Shown: positions 1-9,649, numbered from the stretch's first letter. The stretch is 64,000 bases of DNA from Mesobacterium pallidum (GCF_019966535.1 NZ_JAIMID010000007.1:62001-126000); one strand, 5' to 3'. A program made the numbers and translations. Notes: generated from the sequence alone by a model not told the origin.

Positions 1-142
1 CGTAGGCCCAGCCGAAGCCAAGCAGGATATTGCGTTTGCGGTGGGTGTTTCGGGCTGACGGCGGGACGAAGGTGCGACGCTCGATCCGCCGGATCCGAGC
101 CTTGAAGTCATCGCGTCCTAGGGTGTGTACCGTTCTAGCCAT
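1..142 (-). CDS. Hypothetical protein, N-terminal part only (runs off the window)
   Basis: An open frame starts with ATG at 142 and continues to base 1, giving 47 residues. An AAAAGG Shine-Dalgarno-like stretch lies about five bases upstream of the start. The visible part is strongly basic (many Arg, Lys and His) and its last residues (NILLGFGWAY) are hydrophobic, as at the start of a membrane segment. I do not recognise the family. The rest of the gene lies outside the window. Confidence 0.55.
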   Translation of the reverse strand, partial: MARTVHTLGRDDFKARIRRIERRTFVPPSARNTHRKRNILLGFGWAY

Positions 143-249
143 ATTAACCTTTTGAAAAGGAATTGAGGCGGGCTTGTGATCGGGTCATGTCATAGGCGGG
201 AAATCTGACCTAAAATCTAGCGAAAGTTGCCGTCTGTTTCCGGGTGTGA

Positions 250-277
250 CCCGGGCCGCACAAGCGTGCAGCCCGGG
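250..277 (-). terminator. Hairpin downstream of the M20 peptidase gene
   Basis: CCCGGGC (250-256) pairs with GCCCGGG (271-277), and GCAC (258-261) pairs with GTGC (266-269), around the loop AAGC. The hairpin lies just past the stop codon of the M20 gene. No T-run follows on the minus strand, so it may stabilise the mRNA end or act in Rho-dependent termination rather than as an intrinsic terminator. Confidence 0.4.
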
Positions 278-289
278 CTGTCAGCAGCC

Positions 290-1666
290 TCAGCCGGCCA
301 GCGCGGCCAGCACGCGGGCCCAGCTGCGCGTGCCCTTGTGAAAGCTTTCGAGGTCGTACTTTTCGTTCGGGCTGTGGATCGCGTCGTCGTCATTGGCAAA
401 GCCGATCAGCATGGCGTCGAGATCCAGTATCTCCTTGAAAAAGCCCGCAATCGGGATCGACCCGCCCATGCCGGTAAACACCGCCTCGCGGTCCCATTCG
501 TCGCTCAGCGCCTGGCGCGCCGCCTCGAACTCGGGCCGGTCCAGGTTCATGACGCTGGCCGGGTTACCTTCGCTGTCATTGTCCCAGGTGATCTTGGCAT
601 CGGGGCTCAGCCGCGCTTCGACATGGGCGCGGATCTGGCGGCGCAGGTGGTCGGGATCCTGGTCCCCGACCAGCCGGCAGGTCAGCTTGGCATGGGCCTG
701 GGACGGAATCACCGTCTTGGACCCGGCGCCCTGGTAGCCACCCCAGATCCCGTTGATCTCGAGCGTCGGCCGGGCCCATTGCTGGACCAGCGTGGAATAG
801 CCCTGTTCCCCATGCGGTTGCGTATAGCCGACCGATTCGAGGTAGGTCTTTTCGTCAAAGCCGCAATTTTCCCATTGGCGCAGCAACTCATCGGGCACCT
901 CGTGGACGCCGTCGTAGAACCCGTCGACCGCGACCCGGCCCGTGTCGTCGTGAAACGACGCAATCAGGCGCGAGATCTCTCGCAGCGGGTTCAGTCCCGG
1001 CCCGCCGTAATGGCCCGAATGCAGGTCGATGCGGGGCCCGGTGATGGTGAATTCGTCCTTCAGCATCCCGCGCAGTTGGCTGGCGATGGACGGCACGCCG
1101 GGCGAGACCATCGAGGTGTCGCAGATCAGCGCAATGTCGGCTTTCAGCTCCTCGGCATTCTCCTTCATGAAGGGGATCAGCGAGGGCGAGCCCGATTCCT
1201 CTTCGCCCTCGAAGAAGAAGGTGATCTTGCAGGGCAGTTTGCCATGCACCTCTTTCCAGGCGCGGCACGCCTCGACAAAGGTCATCAGCTGGCCCTTGTC
1301 GTCCGACGCGCCCCGTCCGCGCAGCACACGACCGTTCGGGGTATCCTGGATCTCGGGCTCGAAGGGCGGCGTGTCCCACAGGTTCAGCGGATCGACCGGC
1401 TGCACGTCATAATGGCCGTAGAACAGCAGGTGCGGCCCGTCGCCGTCGACATGGCCCACGACCATCGGATGACCCGGGGTGGGGCGCGCCGAGGCGTCGA
1501 TGCCCAGCGACTTGAGGTCCGCGACCAGCCAATCGGCGGCCTTGCGGCACTCTTCCTTGTAGGCGGGATCGGTGGAAATCGAATGGATGCGCAGCAGCTC
1601 CATCAGGCGGGCCAGCGCGTTGTCGTGATCCGCATCGATTCGGGCGAGGACTTGGTCGAGGCTCAT
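290..1666 (-). CDS. M20-family metallopeptidase (dipeptidase)
   Basis: A 458-residue protein of the M20/ArgE/DapE co-catalytic zinc peptidase superfamily, expected to hydrolyse dipeptides or N-acyl amino acids in the cytoplasm. The metal-site motifs are present in order: GHYDVQP, GASDDKG, FEGEEESGS, a CDTS aspartate, and a late His in DAIHSPNEKYD. A dimerisation domain of about 110 residues is inserted between the halves, and length is normal for the family. The start ATG at 1666 follows a GGAGAC-type ribosome site. It is a single gene reading away from the SMR-like gene on the same strand. The exact substrate cannot be told. Confidence 0.9.
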   Translation of the reverse strand: MSLDQVLARIDADHDNALARLMELLRIHSISTDPAYKEECRKAADWLVADLKSLGIDASARPTPGHPMVVGHVDGDGPHLLFYGHYDVQPVDPLNLWDTPPFEPEIQDTPNGRVLRGRGASDDKGQLMTFVEACRAWKEVHGKLPCKITFFFEGEEESGSPSLIPFMKENAEELKADIALICDTSMVSPGVPSIASQLRGMLKDEFTITGPRIDLHSGHYGGPGLNPLREISRLIASFHDDTGRVAVDGFYDGVHEVPDELLRQWENCGFDEKTYLESVGYTQPHGEQGYSTLVQQWARPTLEINGIWGGYQGAGSKTVIPSQAHAKLTCRLVGDQDPDHLRRQIRAHVEARLSPDAKITWDNDSEGNPASVMNLDRPEFEAARQALSDEWDREAVFTGMGGSIPIAGFFKEILDLDAMLIGFANDDDAIHSPNEKYDLESFHKGTRSWARVLAALAG

Positions 1667-1749
1667 GGGGGTCTCCGGGCTGTTCGTTTGCCGCAGACCC
1701 TAGCGTGCGCCGGGGGGAATGGAAGCCCCGGCCCCCGCGCGGCGCAGTC

Positions 1750-2076
1750 TTACGCCGCGACCAGCGCGATCCCCGCCAGCACCAGCGCGGCCCCGACCGC
1801 ATGGCGCATCCCGAAACTGTCACCCATCCACGCAGCGAATCCCATCACGAGCACCGTCTCGAGCGCGAGGATCGCGACATAGACCGAGGGCAGAGAACTG
1901 CTGCGCAGCAGGGCGATTTCCGCCATGGCGGCGCAGGCGAGACCGACGAAGATCAGGCCCAGAGGTCCTAGCCCGGGCGTGGTCGCCGCCAGTTTCATGC
2001 CGGCGGTGGCCATGAGGTAGCCAAAGGATGTGGCCAGGATCAGTCCCATCAGGACCGGTGAGAACAAGGCGTGCAT
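1750..2076 (-). CDS. Small multidrug-resistance-like / EamA-type four-helix membrane protein
   Basis: A 108-residue, almost wholly hydrophobic protein with four predicted transmembrane helices, the size and layout of the SMR/EmrE superfamily. The conserved membrane Glu of EmrE helix 1 is not obvious. An acidic residue occurs in helix 2/3 (AEIALLRSSSLPSVYVAIL), the usual place of the SMR helix 3 signature. It reads divergently from hemA and shares the 275-bp regulatory interval that carries the ATTCACG half-site. Transport of a small cationic or amphipathic compound is likely by family; the substrate is unknown. Confidence 0.6.
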   Translation of the reverse strand: MHALFSPVLMGLILATSFGYLMATAGMKLAATTPGLGPLGLIFVGLACAAMAEIALLRSSSLPSVYVAILALETVLVMGFAAWMGDSFGMRHAVGAALVLAGIALVAA

Positions 2077-2233
2077 ATGTGGTTCCCCAAGCGGCGTGAT
2101 ACGAAATATTCACGTTTGCAATAGATTGACATTGCGCGTCTTTTCCTGCGGGAACGAGTCCGGTATTCCATACCCCGGATCCCGCCGGGCTTGATGCAGG
2201 TCAATGTGGTGGGGGGCGACGTTTTGTTACGTG

Positions 2234-2260
2234 TTGCGGGACTGGTGAATGGGCTATATA
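2234..2260 (+). promoter_or_regulatory. Possible hemA promoter
   Basis: TTGCGG (2234-2239) and TATATA (2255-2260) are separated by 15 bp, a short but acceptable spacing. They lie directly before the palindrome at 2262-2277 and about 95 bp before the hemA start. No other credible -10 element was seen in the interval. Confidence 0.3.
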
Positions 2261-2261
2261 C

Positions 2262-2277
2262 ATTCACGAACGTGAAT
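2262..2277. promoter_or_regulatory. Perfect palindrome ATTCACG-AA-CGTGAAT, probable operator
   Basis: Two 7-bp arms separated by AA lie immediately downstream of a TATATA -10-like element, so a bound dimer would sit on the transcription start. A second ATTCACG half-site occurs at 2108-2114, 32 bp before the divergent SMR-like gene. The arrangement resembles a TetR- or MarR-type operator. I cannot name the regulator. Confidence 0.5.
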
Positions 2278-2351
2278 TGATCTGCCGCTGGCAGGTCTCC
2301 CGGGGGCGGAGACGCCCGGGAGGAACCGGGAAAGACGGGAAGGGAAAGCCT

Positions 2352-3575
2352 TTGACCTACGAAGACAAGCTCGACCTGGCGATTGATCGCCTGCACCAGG
2401 AAGGCCGCTACAGGACCTTCATCGACATCGAGCGCGAGAAGGGCAATTTCCCGCACGCCACCTGGACCACCCCGACCGGCGAGAAGAAGCCGATCACCGT
2501 CTGGTGCGGCAACGATTACCTCGGCATGGGGCAGCACCCCGTCGTCGTCGCGGCGATGCACGAAGCCATCGACGCCACCGGCGCCGGCTCGGGCGGCACG
2601 CGCAACATTTCCGGCACGACCGTCTACCACAAGCGGCTCGAGGCCGAGCTGGCCGATCTGCACGGCAAGGAAGCCGCGCTGCTCTTTACCTCGGCCTACA
2701 TCGCGAATGACGCGACGCTGTCGACCCTGCCCAAGCTGTTCCCCGGCCTGATCATCTATTCCGACGCGCTGAACCATGCCTCGATGATCGAGGGCGTGCG
2801 CCGCAACGGCGGGGCCAAGCGCATCTTCCGCCATAACGACCTGGCGCATCTGCGCGCACTGCTCGAGGCAGACGACCCGGCCGCGCCCAAGCTGATCGCC
2901 TTCGAATCGGTCTACTCGATGGACGGCGATTTCGGCCCGATCGAGGCGATCTGCGATCTCGCCGACGAATTCAATGCACTGACCTATATCGACGAAGTGC
3001 ACGCCGTCGGCATGTACGGCCCGCGCGGCGGCGGGGTCGCGGAACGCGACAACCTGGCCCACCGGATCGACATCATCAACGGCACGCTGGCCAAGGCCTA
3101 CGGCGTCATGGGCGGCTATATCGCGGCCTCCGCCAAGATGTGCGACGCGGTCCGCTCCTACGCACCGGGCTTCATCTTCACCACGTCGCTGCCGCCGGCC
3201 GTGGCCGCCGGTGCGGCCGCATCGGTGGCGCATCTGAAGACCGATCAGGGGTTGCGCGACCTGCACCAGGAACGCGCCAAGGTTCTGAAAACGCGGCTGA
3301 AAGCCATGGGCCTTCCGATCATCGACCACGGCTCGCACATCGTGCCCGTGATCGTGGGCGATCCGGTCCACACCAAGATGCTGTCGGACATGCTGCTGGA
3401 CCGCTACGGCATCTACGTGCAGCCCATCAACTTCCCCACCGTGCCCCGCGGGACAGAGCGTCTGCGCTTTACCCCGTCGCCGGTCCATGGGCCCGACGAG
3501 CTGGACGCACTGGTGCACGCGATGGACGCACTCTGGTCGCATTGTGCGCTGAATCGCGCCGAACTCAGCGCGTGA
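2352..3575 (+). CDS. hemA: 5-aminolevulinate synthase
   Basis: Condenses glycine and succinyl-CoA to 5-aminolevulinate, the first step of heme and tetrapyrrole synthesis by the C4 (Shemin) route of alphaproteobacteria. It is a fold-type I PLP enzyme: the glycine-rich segment [10 protein letters not shown], the YIDEVHAVG motif and the lysine segment [12 protein letters not shown] are intact. I chose the TTG at 2352, which follows an AAGGGAAAG ribosome site and gives 407 residues starting [10 protein letters not shown], colinear with Rhodobacter HemA. An in-frame TTG at 2277 lacks a ribosome site and would overlap the operator palindrome. The gene stands alone, so control is probably through the palindrome upstream. 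Confidence 0.95.
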   Translation: MTYEDKLDLAIDRLHQEGRYRTFIDIEREKGNFPHATWTTPTGEKKPITVWCGNDYLGMGQHPVVVAAMHEAIDATGAGSGGTRNISGTTVYHKRLEAELADLHGKEAALLFTSAYIANDATLSTLPKLFPGLIIYSDALNHASMIEGVRRNGGAKRIFRHNDLAHLRALLEADDPAAPKLIAFESVYSMDGDFGPIEAICDLADEFNALTYIDEVHAVGMYGPRGGGVAERDNLAHRIDIINGTLAKAYGVMGGYIAASAKMCDAVRSYAPGFIFTTSLPPAVAAGAAASVAHLKTDQGLRDLHQERAKVLKTRLKAMGLPIIDHGSHIVPVIVGDPVHTKMLSDMLLDRYGIYVQPINFPTVPRGTERLRFTPSPVHGPDELDALVHAMDALWSHCALNRAELSA

Positions 3576-3687
3576 CGCCCAAGTCGGTGTAAACGGCTTT
3601 TAAACCTGTTATATTCGAGTAAAGAGATCGCGAGGTCCTCGAATCGAGGACAATCGCCACTCGCTACTGCGGAGCACCGGGGCAAAC

Positions 3688-4947
3688 ATGATCGGGCGTT
3701 GGACCAGCAAGCCGCCAAGTGCGGAGACGGAGGACGTAAAGCCACTGGGCTTCGACGACTTCGACCTCCGCCTCGGGGACGTGATGCGAGGCGAACGCGC
3801 CACCATGGGCAAGTCCCTGCTGGATGTCCAGCGCGAACTCAAGATCAAGGCCAGCTACATCGCCGCGATCGAGAATTGCGACCCCACCGCATTTGACACG
3901 CCCGGGTTCATTGCCGGTTACGTGCGCTCCTACGCGCGCTACCTGAACATGGATCCCGACATCGCCTTTGAATGCTTCTGCGCCGAAAGCGGCTTTGCCG
4001 TGGCCCATGGCATGTCGGCCGAGGCGTCGTCGATCAAGAAATCCTTGCGGCACGAACCCGTGCGCGCGCCCGGGCAGCGAGATCTCTTCGCCGATGCCAA
4101 GACGCCCTTCATCCCGGCCAGCGAATCCCCCTTTGCCAATATCGAACCGCGGGCCATCGGGTCCCTGCTGGTGCTGGCCGCCCTGATCGGCGGGATCGGC
4201 TATGGCGGCTGGTCGGTGCTGCGCGAGGTGCAGCGGGTTCAGCTGGCGCCGGTCGATCAGACGCCCGTGGTGCTGTCCGATCTCGACCCGCTCGACGGCG
4301 CCTCGGGCGGCCAGCCCGAGATCGCCTCGGCCCAGACGCTGCAGACCCCCTCGGCCGAGGCGCTGGACCGGCTCTACCGGCCCGAGGCGCTGGACGTGCC
4401 CGTGCTGGTGGCGCGCGACGGGCCGATCTCGACCCTCGATCCCTCGACCATGGGCTCCTTCGCCGATGCGACGCCGCGCGTGGCCTCGCGCCCGCTGCCG
4501 CCGGGGCTGGAGACGCCCGGCGCCGTGGCCGCTGGTCCGCAAGACCCGGCCGTCAGCGCTCTGGATACGGCCGTGGCCGAGGCACTGCTGCCGCAGGTCG
4601 TGGCGCAGGATGGCCCCGAACTCGCGCTTTTTGCCGTGCGTCCCGCCTGGGTGCGTGTGCGCGCCGCCGATGGCACGGTGATCTTCGAAAAGATCCTCGA
4701 CGCCGGCGAGGAATACGTGCTGCCGCAGACCGAGCTGCCGCCGACCCTACACGCGGGTATGTCGGGCAGCGTCTACTTCGCGGTGAACGGCGACCTCTAC
4801 GGGCCGGCCGGGGCAGGGACCTCGACCGCGCGCAATGTCGAGCTGTCGATCGCCTCGCTCACGGACAGCTACGGTCTTGCCGACCTCACCCAGGACGCGC
4901 AGCTGCGCAAGGTGATCGCCGAGCTCGAGACCCCCGTCCAGCAGTGA
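3688..4947 (+). CDS. RodZ-like helix-turn-helix membrane protein with DUF4115
   Basis: A 419-residue protein with three parts. Residues of about 25-100 form a HTH_25 domain (SLLDVQRELKIKASYIAAIE). A single membrane span follows at about 155-175 (IGSLLVLAALIGGIGYGG). A periplasmic tail rich in Pro and Ala ends in a DUF4115 domain (PAWVRVRAADGTVIF). This is the RodZ architecture, and RodZ links MreB to the cell wall elongation machinery. The ATG at 3688 follows GGAGCACCGGGG. It lies 94 bp ahead of ispG on the same strand, a neighbourhood common in this group. Confidence 0.8.
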   Translation: MIGRWTSKPPSAETEDVKPLGFDDFDLRLGDVMRGERATMGKSLLDVQRELKIKASYIAAIENCDPTAFDTPGFIAGYVRSYARYLNMDPDIAFECFCAESGFAVAHGMSAEASSIKKSLRHEPVRAPGQRDLFADAKTPFIPASESPFANIEPRAIGSLLVLAALIGGIGYGGWSVLREVQRVQLAPVDQTPVVLSDLDPLDGASGGQPEIASAQTLQTPSAEALDRLYRPEALDVPVLVARDGPISTLDPSTMGSFADATPRVASRPLPPGLETPGAVAAGPQDPAVSALDTAVAEALLPQVVAQDGPELALFAVRPAWVRVRAADGTVIFEKILDAGEEYVLPQTELPPTLHAGMSGSVYFAVNGDLYGPAGAGTSTARNVELSIASLTDSYGLADLTQDAQLRKVIAELETPVQQ

Positions 4948-5041
4948 CGCCTGTGTGACTCAGCGGCGCGGGGCATTCCCCTCGGGCCCGATCCGGTCTA
5001 AGTGAAGACCCGACCGCGTCGCCTGCACGGGAGAGAGACCC

Positions 5042-6166
5042 ATGTCCCATAACCCCATCCGCCCCTGGCGCGACATCGCGCGCCGCAAGTCCCGCCGGAT
5101 CATGGTAGGCAATGTCCCGGTGGGCGGCGATGCGCCGATCTCGGTGCAAACGATGACCAACACGATCACCTCGGACGTGGCGGCGACCGTCGCGCAGGTG
5201 CAGGCCGCGGCCGAGGCGGGTGCCGACATCGTCCGCGTCTCGGTCCCGGATGAGGCGTCGTCCAGGGCTCTCAAGGACATCGTGGCCGAAAGCCCTGTCC
5301 CCATCGTGGCCGACATCCACTTCCACTACCGCCGCGGCATCGAAAGCGCGGTGGCAGGTGCGGCCTGCCTGCGGATCAATCCGGGCAACATCGGCAGCCC
5401 CGAGCGGGTGCGCGAGGTCATCGCGGCGGCACGGGACAACGGCTGCGCGATCCGCATCGGCGTGAACGCCGGCAGCCTGGAAAAGCACCTGCTCGAGAAA
5501 TACGGCGAGCCCTGTCCCGAGGCGATGGTCGAAAGCGCGCTCGACCATATCCGCATCCTCGAGGACCACGACTTCCACGAGTTCAAGATCTCGGTGAAGG
5601 CCTCGGACGTGTTCCTGTCGGCCGCCGCCTACATGGCCCTGGCCGAGGCGACGGATGCGCCGCTGCACCTTGGCATCACCGAGGCGGGCAGCCTCAACGC
5701 GGGCACGGTCAAATCCGCCATCGGCCTCGGCAACCTGCTTTGGTCCGGCATCGGCGACACGCTGCGCGTGTCGCTCTCGGCCGACCCGGTCGAAGAGGTG
5801 CGGGTGGGCTACGAGATCCTGAAATCGCTCGGCCTGCGGCACCGGGGCGTGAACATCATCTCCTGCCCCTCCTGCGCGCGGCAGGGCTTCGACGTCATCA
5901 AGACGGTCGAGATCCTGGAAAAGCGGCTCGAGCACATCAAGACGCCGATGTCCCTGTCGATCATCGGCTGCGTGGTGAATGGCCCGGGCGAGGCGTTGAT
6001 GACCGATGTCGGATTCACCGGCGGCGGCGCGGGCAATGGCATGGTCTACCTTGCCGGCAAGCAGAGCCACCGCATGTCGAACGACCAGATGGTCGATCAC
6101 ATCGTCGAGCAGGTGGAAAGGAAGGCCGCCGAGATCGAGGCGCGCCCTTCGGAGGCCGCCGAGTAG
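5042..6166 (+). CDS. ispG: 4-hydroxy-3-methylbut-2-enyl diphosphate synthase (flavodoxin)
   Basis: IspG (GcpE) reductively opens methylerythritol cyclodiphosphate to HMBPP in the MEP isoprenoid pathway. The 374-residue protein has the TIM-barrel N-terminal half ([13 protein letters not shown]) and the C-terminal [4Fe-4S] domain whose ligands are the two cysteines of CPSCARQGF and the cysteine of [10 protein letters not shown], followed by the fourth ligand Glu. The ATG at 5042 follows GGGAGAGAGACCC. It is convergent with the dsbA-like gene, with a pair of inverted intergenic repeats between them. Confidence 0.97.
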   Translation: MSHNPIRPWRDIARRKSRRIMVGNVPVGGDAPISVQTMTNTITSDVAATVAQVQAAAEAGADIVRVSVPDEASSRALKDIVAESPVPIVADIHFHYRRGIESAVAGAACLRINPGNIGSPERVREVIAAARDNGCAIRIGVNAGSLEKHLLEKYGEPCPEAMVESALDHIRILEDHDFHEFKISVKASDVFLSAAAYMALAEATDAPLHLGITEAGSLNAGTVKSAIGLGNLLWSGIGDTLRVSLSADPVEEVRVGYEILKSLGLRHRGVNIISCPSCARQGFDVIKTVEILEKRLEHIKTPMSLSIIGCVVNGPGEALMTDVGFTGGGAGNGMVYLAGKQSHRMSNDQMVDHIVEQVERKAAEIEARPSEAAE

Positions 6167-6182
6167 CATCTGGCGGCGGATC

Positions 6183-6342
6183 GGGGGGCCAGCCCCCCGT
6201 CGCCTGCGGCGACTCCCCCCGAGGTATTTGAGAAACAATGAAGCAATGGCCTGCCGCGACTGCAAAACCGTCGCGCGGTGTTCGACGACGTCTTGCCTTC
6301 ATTGTTTTCCAAATACCTCGGGGGTCCGGGGGCTGGCCCCCG
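6183..6342. repeat. Two inverted copies of the CCGAGGTATTT intergenic palindromic repeat
   Basis: Copy one (6183-6243) consists of GGGGGGCCAGCCCCCC, a GTCGCCTGCGGCGAC hairpin, and the tail CCCCCCGAGGTATTTGAG then AAACAATGAAG. Copy two (6297-6342) is the same tail and G/C palindrome in reverse orientation. The two copies face each other and could fold into one large stem-loop between the convergent ispG and dsbA-like genes. They probably work as a bidirectional terminator or mRNA-end stabiliser. Confidence 0.85.
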
Positions 6343-6351
6343 GTTCCTTCC

Positions 6352-7101
6352 TCAGCCCTCGCGCGCCGCGTCGATCATCTGGCGCATCGCCTCCAGCGGC
6401 GCGTAGCCGCGCAGCATCTGGTCGCCCATGATGAAGGTCGGCGTGCCCGAGATCTGCATGCGTTGCCCCAGAGCACGGGTCTCGGCGATGACCTGGGTGA
6501 CCTCGTCGCTCTCCATCCGCGCGATGATCGCGTCGGCATCGAGGCCGAGCGTCGACGCCAGCCGGCGCAGCGCGGGTTCCGAGACCTCGCCGTTCAGCGC
6601 CATCAGCGCGTCATGGACCGAGGCATAGGCCTCGTCCCCCGCCACCTGCTTGACCGCGATGGCAAAGCGCGACGACGTCAGGCTGTCCGGCCCGAGGATC
6701 GGGAATTCCTTGATGATCAGGCGGATGTTGCCGTCGCTTTCCACCAGCTCTTCCAGTTCCGGCTGCGCCTTGCGGCAGTAGCCGCAGCGGTAATCGAGGA
6801 ACTCGACCACGGTCACGTCGCCCTCGGGGTTGCCGCCGACCCAGGAAAAGCCGTCGTCGAACAGCGCCTCGGCATTGACCTGCACCAGCGTCTGGTCGTT
6901 GGCCGCCTGGGCCTGCGCGTCGCGCTGCTCGAGCACCTGCACCGCCTCCATGATCACCTCGGGGTTGTCCAGCAGGTAGGCGCGGATCTCGGCCCGGAAG
7001 GCATCGCGTTCGGCAGCGCTCATCGCCTCCACGTCGAAGGCGGCGGCGGCGGTGGCGCTCAGCGCCAGTCCGGCGGCGAGGAGGAGGGGGCGAAAGGTCA
7101 T
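6352..7101 (-). CDS. DsbA-family thiol-disulfide oxidoreductase, periplasmic
   Basis: A 249-residue protein with a signal peptide (about residues 1-21, ending ATAAAAF), an alpha-helical N-terminal region, and a thioredoxin fold with the active site CGYC (C106, C109) and a cis-Pro loop GTPTF. This is the Com1/ScsC-like branch of DsbA proteins, which oxidise or isomerise disulfides in the periplasm. I chose the ATG at 7101, which gives the signal peptide; the longer frame upstream overlaps the protease gene. It follows the M48 gene with a 16-bp gap and is probably co-transcribed with it. Confidence 0.88.
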   Translation of the reverse strand: MTFRPLLLAAGLALSATAAAAFDVEAMSAAERDAFRAEIRAYLLDNPEVIMEAVQVLEQRDAQAQAANDQTLVQVNAEALFDDGFSWVGGNPEGDVTVVEFLDYRCGYCRKAQPELEELVESDGNIRLIIKEFPILGPDSLTSSRFAIAVKQVAGDEAYASVHDALMALNGEVSEPALRRLASTLGLDADAIIARMESDEVTQVIAETRALGQRMQISGTPTFIMGDQMLRGYAPLEAMRQMIDAAREG

Positions 7102-7117
7102 GGAGCTCTCCGGTCTG

Positions 7118-8434
7118 TCATCGGTTTCGTTCTGCCGCAGCAAGCACATCCTGTGCCCGCTGCCAAGGGCCCGAGCCGTTGGGCAAGAGGCCCACGGCGC
7201 GTTTGGCGTGGATGGCGGCGTCGTCCAGCCGCCCTTCGAGCGCGTAGCGCTCGGCCGTGACGACCGAGGCCATGCCGGGCTGGCCCGACCCGCCGTAGGC
7301 GCTGGCGAGGTCGCGCAGCACCCGGCCGTTGGAAAAGTCGCGGGTGCGGGCCTTTTCCAGCACCGCGATGGCCTGGACCCGTTGGCCGGCAGCCAGCAGC
7401 GCGCGGCCGTGTCCGCCAAGGATCTGGGCGTCATTGGGCGACAGCTGCACGGCGCGGGCATAGGCCGAGGCCGCGGCACCGGCCTGGCGGTTCTTGAGCA
7501 GGATTTCGCCCTTGAGGTCATGCAGGTAGGGGTCCGAGGGGCGCAGCGCGATGGCGCCGTCGATGGCCTTGAGCGCCTTGCCAAGGTCCGAGCGGCGGTG
7601 CCAGGCGACGGCCTCGCGCATCAGGCGGATGTCCTGCGTGGGGCTTTGCGCGGCGTTGCGCAGGGTCCATTGCGGCGCGCGCAAAAAGGCCAAGAGCTTG
7701 CCCCGCGCCCTTGCGTGCCAGTAGATCGCGGCGTTGTCGGGCGGCGGCGGCGTACCGGCAGCCGCGACATAGGCCTTCATCGCGCGCAGCCGGTCGCTCG
7801 ACAGCGGGTGCGAGCGCATGAACGGGTCCTGCCGGGCGGCGGAGAGCGCCTCTTGCCCGCGGAACAATTCGAACACGTCGACGGTGCCCTGCGGATCGGC
7901 CCCGGCGGCGCGCATGTAGCGGGCGGCGGACTGGTCGGCGCTCGCCTCCTGCGCGCGGGTATGGCCGAGAAAGGACCGCATGGCGCTGCTGGCCGCGCCG
8001 ACCGCGATCCCGCCGGCGGCGCGGGTGTTGCCGGTCTGCGCGACGGCGGCGGCGACCAGAAGGCCGAGCCCCGCCGCGGTGGCGGCATTGCGGGCCGCGC
8101 CGGGGCGGCTGGTGACATGGCCATTGGCGATATGTGCCGCCTCGTGCGCGATCACCGCCTGCAGCATCGCCGGCGTCGTCATCCGGTCGATCAGCCCGGA
8201 GTTGAGGAAGATATGGCTGGAGTCGGCGACAAAGGCATTGAGCGCGCTGTCCTGCACCACGAGGATCCTGACCCGCGCGGGGCTGAGGCCGGCGGCGCGC
8301 AGGATGGGCCGGGCCAGTTCGCGCAGCGACGCCTCGATATCGGCGTCGCGCAGGATCGTCACGGCCGCAGCCGGGCGCGCGACGACGAGGGCCAGCACCG
8401 TGGCGCAGATCAGCGCGAGACGGGTTATCCGCAT
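7118..8434 (-). CDS. M48-family zinc metalloprotease with TPR tail (BepA-like)
   Basis: A 438-residue exported protease. Residues 1-24 form a signal peptide. The zinc site is H97-E98-x-x-H101 in VIAHEAAHIANGH, with the third ligand in the later QEASADQSAARY segment. The C-terminal 170 residues form TPR-like helices (AIALRPSDPYLHDLKGEIL). This matches BepA/YfgC, which degrades misassembled outer-membrane proteins, a role consistent with its DsbA-like partner. The start at 8434 has GGAAG upstream; a start at 8452 has none. It is divergent from the aminotransferase gene. Confidence 0.87.
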   Translation of the reverse strand: MRITRLALICATVLALVVARPAAAVTILRDADIEASLRELARPILRAAGLSPARVRILVVQDSALNAFVADSSHIFLNSGLIDRMTTPAMLQAVIAHEAAHIANGHVTSRPGAARNAATAAGLGLLVAAAVAQTGNTRAAGGIAVGAASSAMRSFLGHTRAQEASADQSAARYMRAAGADPQGTVDVFELFRGQEALSAARQDPFMRSHPLSSDRLRAMKAYVAAAGTPPPPDNAAIYWHARARGKLLAFLRAPQWTLRNAAQSPTQDIRLMREAVAWHRRSDLGKALKAIDGAIALRPSDPYLHDLKGEILLKNRQAGAAASAYARAVQLSPNDAQILGGHGRALLAAGQRVQAIAVLEKARTRDFSNGRVLRDLASAYGGSGQPGMASVVTAERYALEGRLDDAAIHAKRAVGLLPNGSGPWQRAQDVLAAAERNR

Positions 8435-8488
8435 TGACGAAGCCGCTTCCATCTGGTGACAAGTCGCCCGAACCATAGGAAGGAAGCC

Positions 8489-9637
8489 ATGCGGAACTCA
8501 AGGCGGAGTGCGGTCGATCCCTTCATTGTGATGGACGTGATGGAGGCGGCCCGGGCAGCCGAGGCCTCGGGGCGCGACATCGTCCACATGGAGGTCGGCC
8601 AGCCCGGCACCCCTGCGCCGCGCGCGGCGCGGGACCGGTTGGCGCGGGCGATGGAGACGGATGCGCTTGGCTACACCGTCGCGCTTGGGCTGCCCGAGCT
8701 GCGCGCCGGGATCGCGCAGCTCTACCGGGACTGGTACGGGGTCGACCTGGATCCGGCGCGGGTGGTGGTCACGGCGGGCTCTTCGGGCGCCTTCATCCTG
8801 GCCTTCACGGCGCTCTTCGATACCGGCGACCGGGTCGGGATCGGCGCGCCGGGGTACCCGTCCTATCGGCAGATCCTGCGATCGCTGGACCTTGTGCCGG
8901 TGGATATCGAGACCTCGGTCGAGGACCGTTACCAGCCGGTGCCGGTGCAGCTGGCGGGGCAGGACCTTGCCGGGCTGCTGGTGGCGTCCCCTGCCAACCC
9001 GACGGGCACGATGCTTGACCGGGACGCGCTGGGTGCGCTGATCGGGGCGACGCAGGCGGCGGGGGCCTCCTTCATCTCGGACGAGATCTACCACGGCATC
9101 GAATACGACCGGAAGGCCGTGACCGCGCTGGAGGTCTCGGACGAGGTCTACGTGATCAACTCGTTTTCGAAGTATTTCAGCATGACCGGCTGGCGCGTCG
9201 GCTGGATGGTCGTGCCCGAAGATCACGTTCGGGTGGTCGAGCGGCTGGCGCAGAACCTCTTCATCTGCCCACCCCACGCGGCCCAGGTGGCCGCGCTTGG
9301 CGCGCTCGAGGCTCGCGACGAACTGGAGGCGAACCTCGCCGTCTACACCCGCAACCGCGAGCTGATGATGGCCGGGCTGCCGGACGCCGGCTTCGACCGG
9401 ATCGCGCCGCCGGACGGTGCCTTCTACGTCTATGCCGACGTGAGCCACCTGACGGACGACAGCCGCGCCTTTGCGCGCGAGATCCTGGACGAGGCCGGGG
9501 TGGCCGTCACGCCGGGGCTCGATTTCGACCCGGCGCGCGGGGCGGGGACGCTGCGGTTCTCCTACGCGCAGGGAACGGACCGGATCGAGGAAGGGCTGCG
9601 GCGGCTGCGCGCCTTCATGGAGCGGCGCTCGGGGTAG
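8489..9637 (+). CDS. Class I/II PLP-dependent aminotransferase
   Basis: A 382-residue fold-type I aminotransferase. Typical motifs are the substrate segment SPANPTG, the YHGIEY region, and the PLP lysine in NSFSKYFSMTGWRVGW, with an Arg near the C-terminus in TLRFSYAQ. The ATG at 8489 follows AGGAAGGAAG; an in-frame GTG at 8456 lacks a ribosome site. The family transfers amino groups from aspartate, aromatic or branched amino acids to 2-oxo acids. The specific substrate is not evident from the neighbours. Confidence 0.88.
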   Translation: MRNSRRSAVDPFIVMDVMEAARAAEASGRDIVHMEVGQPGTPAPRAARDRLARAMETDALGYTVALGLPELRAGIAQLYRDWYGVDLDPARVVVTAGSSGAFILAFTALFDTGDRVGIGAPGYPSYRQILRSLDLVPVDIETSVEDRYQPVPVQLAGQDLAGLLVASPANPTGTMLDRDALGALIGATQAAGASFISDEIYHGIEYDRKAVTALEVSDEVYVINSFSKYFSMTGWRVGWMVVPEDHVRVVERLAQNLFICPPHAAQVAALGALEARDELEANLAVYTRNRELMMAGLPDAGFDRIAPPDGAFYVYADVSHLTDDSRAFAREILDEAGVAVTPGLDFDPARGAGTLRFSYAQGTDRIEEGLRRLRAFMERRSG

Positions 9638-9649
9638 CCGGCCGGGAAA

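Noticed and set aside
2277..2351. Longer hemA start at TTG 2277
   Set aside because: No ribosome site precedes it, it overlaps the palindrome, and the extra residues are not part of ALA synthase; the TTG at 2352 gives the expected 407 residues.
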